Shown: positions 60,188 to 64,000 of the stretch, in pieces
Position numbering within the stretch: position 1 is the first letter of the stretch
How the letters are laid out: each line of letters begins with the position of its first letter
NCBI GenBank assembly: GCA_905221605.1
Contig: CAJNDS010002523.1
Coordinates: forward strand, 550,001 to 614,000
Direction: 5' to 3'
DNA length: 64,000 nt
Source of the DNA: Symbiodinium natans
Lineage: Eukaryota > Sar > Dinophyceae > Suessiales > Symbiodiniaceae
Made by a program: the position numbers and the translations under genes
The notes under the pieces: generated by a model
What the model was told of the DNA's origin: nothing
Seen by the model: only the letters and a program-made list of their open reading frames with translations
The model's database searches: none

Positions 60188-60685
60188 TGTCACCACCCCC
60201 CACCCCCTCACCACTACCCCCTCCCTCTCGCTTTAGTTTTAGTTGGATTCGTACGAGTTTTCATAAGATTCTTATCGATTGCAAAAGGGTTCTAAATAGC
60301 AAAAAGGGTTCGTATTAAATGTGACCAAGATTCCCGAAATATTGCATAAGATTCCAAGACTCCAATGGGCTTTTGGGGTGGCGGTGGTGGGGGGAAGGGG
60401 TCTTTGGGGGAGAGGGGCGGGGGGTCCGTCTCTTGTCGGGAGGGGAAACGGAGAACTCTCCCTCAGAGGGCCAGGAAGATTAGGCGCTCACCACCCACGG
60501 GAGCGTGCATCATATGGGCAGGCATTCAGTGACGAGGCGGGTTTCAATGGCCAGGCGGGGGAGTTGCTGTGCAGCTGGTTGCACATGTCATCATATGTCA
60601 TCCTCATCCAGCCTGCTTCATGTTCCATGCAGATTTAAAGGTGCGCATGGCGAAGCTGAAAGCCAAGGAACAAGCCTTGGCCCCA
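59954..60685 (+). CDS. Two exons of an unidentified gene
   Basis: 59954-60019, after CCTGAG, reads VLVSPDGRIFYHRKAAEVHN then GE and ends at GT. 60641-60685, after TTTAAAG, reads VRMAKLKAKEQALAP and ends at GT. They join in phase 0. The sPDGr.FYhRk pattern resembles short tyrosine-rich rec/binding motifs that ask for a residue-level search; I cannot name the family. The intron between them contains the G17/C33 homopolymer pair. Confidence 0.4.
60126..60187. repeat. G17 and C33 homopolymer tracts, 12 bases apart
   Basis: Seventeen consecutive G (60126-60142), then TCACCGCCCCCT, then 33 consecutive C (60155-60187). Both strands have quadruplex potential and the two tracts could pair as a hairpin. 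Open frames through it (poly-Gly, poly-Pro) are artefacts. Confidence 0.95.
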
Positions 60686-63600
60686 GTTGTCCTGAACAGT
60701 AAATATATTTACATGCATGCGCTGCTTGGCAGACGTAGGGCGGCTCCCTGCAAATCTGGTTTTTGTAAGATTTGAAAGCAATGCCTTTTCTAAATATTTA
60801 GTACCTTGCAGCTTCCTTGTTTGCCTCTCTGTTTGCATTGGCCGAGAGCAGGAGCAAGCCCAGATCAGAACCACATCCAAGCCCAGACCCGCGGAAACCG
60901 GTCTCTGGAAGTGGTTGTGCTTGCACACGTGGTGTCCCGGGCACTCACTGACCAGACACAGTGAGATGACCTTCTGCAATGGGCCGAATGGAACAGGGGA
61001 CTTCGGCAACAGACTTGTAGCACGGTTCAGCTTGCGCTTGAGTTGCAAGGGAACGCCCCGGCTCAAACGGATGCTTCTCATTTGCTGGAGCATTCTTCAT
61101 TGTAACTTCTGTCACCATGCCGCGGAATTTGTCATCCGATGTTGGGTGTCAGAAGACACGGGCCCTCAAAAGAGGTTAGGCTGTTCTCCGTGTGGCATGT
61201 CATGGTATCGGAATGTCTCGGACATTGTACATGCCTTGCGTGGCCCACAATTGGAATGTCAGCATTTACTTGGCAAATCTTGTGGACGGAAATCATTGGG
61301 GGGAAAACAGACCTGTAAGACGTTATCGGATGGGCCTTAACTTGTGTCACACAACGCCAGCTCCGGGCTGATTCTGGATGGTCTTGAAGTAAAATGCCTC
61401 TGCTTCTCTGCTTCTCGATTGCTTGTCCAATCCTTGCCGGTTACAGTTTGTGGTGGTCGTTGCCTGCGCGTTTGGATGGGGGAAGCAGTGGGGGCCAGGA
61501 TTGTTTATGACTCCTTGGGTTTGCGTTTACATGCGGGGGAAGACATAGGGGCCATGACCATGGCACGACTTTGTCGGATGCCTGTAGGAAACGTCCTGCA
61601 GCTCCCACCCTTCCCCTCAGAAGAGGACGAAAACCTCGACAGATTCAGACCCAGACTACCATACAAAAGGAGGCAGTTTCATACGGAGGGACACTGGAAC
61701 AACCGCAACAGACCCCGCAGACAGCAGCCCACAATAGGAATTTCCCCTCGCAGCTGTTACAAAAGAATCGCCGACCCTCTACTTACGGTAGGCTGTGCGC
61801 GAAATTGCTCTGTCAAGCGTTCGAGGTTCAGCTGGTTCGACAGCAGATCAAGGCCGCGGTGAAGTGGCCAAAATGGTGCCAGAGCTAGAGTCGGTAGACA
61901 AGCGATGACAAGCGATCAGCTAGGCCCGGCGATGTCGAGAGTCTGGTTTCTCTGGCACCATGATGTCGTTGTGTGAAGGATATGCCGAATCGCCCCAAGG
62001 GTGAAATCAGGAGCCTGGGACAGCAGTGGCATGATCAGAGAGTATGCGAGCACACGCGAGCATGCATAGGGTTGAAGAGTTGCAGTTGCTTGCTTAGGTT
62101 CAGTTGGCGTAGACGCGCCAATTGACACAACTCGTATACAACTTTCAAGCTCAACTGTTGCTTTCAGCTGCTACAAGTGGCAATTCCGGAACCCCATTGC
62201 ATCGCATCCTCGACATTGCCAATGCCAAGGATGGATTCAGCGGAATCGTTCTTCAAACTTCTGTCTCCGCAGGAGAGGAAGTGTACGGGACTCGGTTGCC
62301 CAACTTGGGCTACTCTGCGTAAACTTCTCACGAACCCTAGCCCTAGGCCCTTCTGCGCCAGAACTGCTAGAGTACAATGCAGCCCTGAGTGCGGAGCAAC
62401 TGTCTTACATGATGAATGTGCTCGTTGATGATACTGTACTGTTCTTTTCATAAAACGATCTTGACAGGAAACAAAAGTGCTTTCAGAATGTTTTGCAACG
62501 TTTCCCACATCTCTTGTTTCGGGATATTTTTTTTCAGCCGAAGGCATCCCTCCTGCGTCGGCCTTCCACTTCTGCGTCGTCTCAGCCCGACGGGCCACGA
62601 CAGCCCAGATGCTTAGAAATTCCTCTTCGAGTCATCTCGGCATTTCAGTTTGGCATTTCCGGACGATGGAGGCTCGAAATGGGGTAGATAAGCTAGAAAT
62701 AAAAATGTTGCGGCTGTAATCGAAGTCAGCACGACAAGGAACTCACACAGTTTAGACTTATTTGACAAATCATGTCTAGCTGAAAAGCTAGTCCCAGCAA
62801 AACTATCTGTTGATGGTTGACGACTGAAGGCCTCTTTCTCTCATTGCAACATGCCACTTCTTGCATTCGGCGTGCAAACCGGGGGGATTCCCGAAGCAGA
62901 GTACATCAGGTTGAAGGTGTCCAGGACATCTTCAAAGTCCAATGTCAGTTTGATGAGGCAGGAGTGCTTCTTCGCTGCAAGAATCAGCACAGATGGGTTG
63001 GACCTGATTTGACCACAGGTGTCTAGTCTCAACTCAACTGGAAACAGCAGACTCTTTACTAGACTACAGCCCATACTCGCAATGCGTTTTGGCCTCCCCT
63101 GGTCGGCTGCACTAGCCTCGCCTGTAATGCAAGCAAGGAAGCCCACTTGGTATGTGGATGCTGACAGCGTCCAGGACCTTGCACTGCCTTCTAAGAATCT
63201 TCTAAGAATCCGCCATGATGTTCAGCCGCGTGGAGGAGTATCGCAAGCTTGGCCTTCAGGCAGTGGTAGGCACGTGAGCAGTGCAATCGGCATAGCAGGT
63301 TTGGACAGCTTTTTGCCCCAGTTAGCTAGCATCAAGTCCGCACTGCCGGGGCCTTCAATCTTGGTTTTGTTTCATGCCTCCAATGTGATGGAGCGAGCAT
63401 CAAGTCGGGGAAAGTACCTACGTAGGAGTCGTTCAGCTTGCAGTGGTCTGTGTAGCTTGATTTTTGATCGAACTGATTTCAGCAGGTGGACGTCTTTGCC
63501 CGTCGCGGAACAAGGCCCTGAAGGAGCGTTGAAGTCCAAGCTTGTCGCATCTTGCTGTTGCCAGCCTCTGATGTTGAGTTGATGGCGTCCACTGGTGTTG

Positions 63601-64000
63601 TGTGTTCGGATTGTGAGCTGCTCCCTCTTGAGTCATGCTACAGCACAGAGACGGTAGGGTCAAGATCATGAATTCTGAAGCGCCAAAAGGACAAGCCATT
63701 CTGTTAAAGAAGTGATTAATGATTAATTGTCAACTGCAAAGCCCTTGCGCGTGCTGCCTCGGCAGCGAGGCGGGCCCAAGCCCCTGCACGTTGGCAGTCC
63801 AAGCATGAAAAGCGGAAAGCAATCGAAGGGTTCCGTGCTGGGCAGGTGACCTCAGGCGTCCGGGTGGTTCCAGGGAGTCCAGGAGGTTTCACAAAGGGTC
63901 CGAAATGAGCGGTCCCAAATATGCATTGGCTTATGGACTGGAAACTACCAGTACGGAAAGGCCATGCGTCTCAACATGCAACCGCTGCTTCTGGGAAGCG
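60686..64000. other. Region with no assignable gene
   Basis: Open frames at 60717-61340, 61344-61862 and 63019-63582 lack domain motifs and splice-consistent neighbours. A frame at about 62,230-62,340 (DSAESFFKLLSPQERK) looks coding but is isolated. The window ends without a recognisable gene. Confidence 0.35.

Overview
This is a stretch of dinoflagellate nuclear genome, most likely from the Symbiodinium/Polarella side of the group. The genes are split into very short exons (often 15-75 nt), most 3' splice junctions read AG|G, and many introns start with GC or GA instead of GT. Every gene I can identify is on the + strand. A TTTAGGG-type telomere-like block lies at about 3.8 kb. No operons, RBSs, tRNAs, rRNAs, CRISPR arrays or transposases were recognised. 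Long single-frame ORFs are poor guides here. The genes were found by joining short phase-compatible exons that together spell conserved families.

Layout. 0-16.9 kb: a few unassigned exons (about 0.16, 0.84, 5.0-6.9 and 12.3 kb), the telomere-like block and a 10-bp tandem array. 16.9-19.5 kb: a RING-H2 protein with three Cdc48-domain-2-like repeats. 20.0-23.4 kb: exons of an unrecognised gene. 24.4-25.7 kb: a GNAT-like acyltransferase. 26.5-27.8 kb: a tandem acyl carrier protein (ACP) gene. 29.0-31.5 kb: an unrecognised gene. 31.8-33.3 kb: an FKBP-type prolyl isomerase, complete through its FKBP domain, with a 15-nt microexon. 33.9-34.1 and 36.6 kb: terminal exons of unrecognised genes. 38.9-53.75 kb: a gene of about 41 exons encoding an APS/PAPS reductase fused directly to an ATP sulfurylase. 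50.3-52.6 kb: an FSH1-type serine hydrolase lying wholly inside a 4.6-kb intron of that fusion gene, on the same strand. 53.8-64 kb: scattered exons of unrecognised genes and a G17/C33 homopolymer pair.

Functional picture. The sulfate-assimilation fusion puts two consecutive steps on one polypeptide: ATP sulfurylase makes adenylyl sulfate (APS), and the reductase converts APS (or PAPS) to sulfite. The reductase half keeps the catalytic ECG(I)H cysteine but lacks the paired cysteines that bind Fe-S in plant and bacterial APS reductases. The GNAT and ACP genes, neighbours in the same orientation, recall a polyketide loading module, but that link is inference. The strongest candidates for something new are the fusion junction, the nested hydrolase gene and the triple-Cdc48 RING protein.
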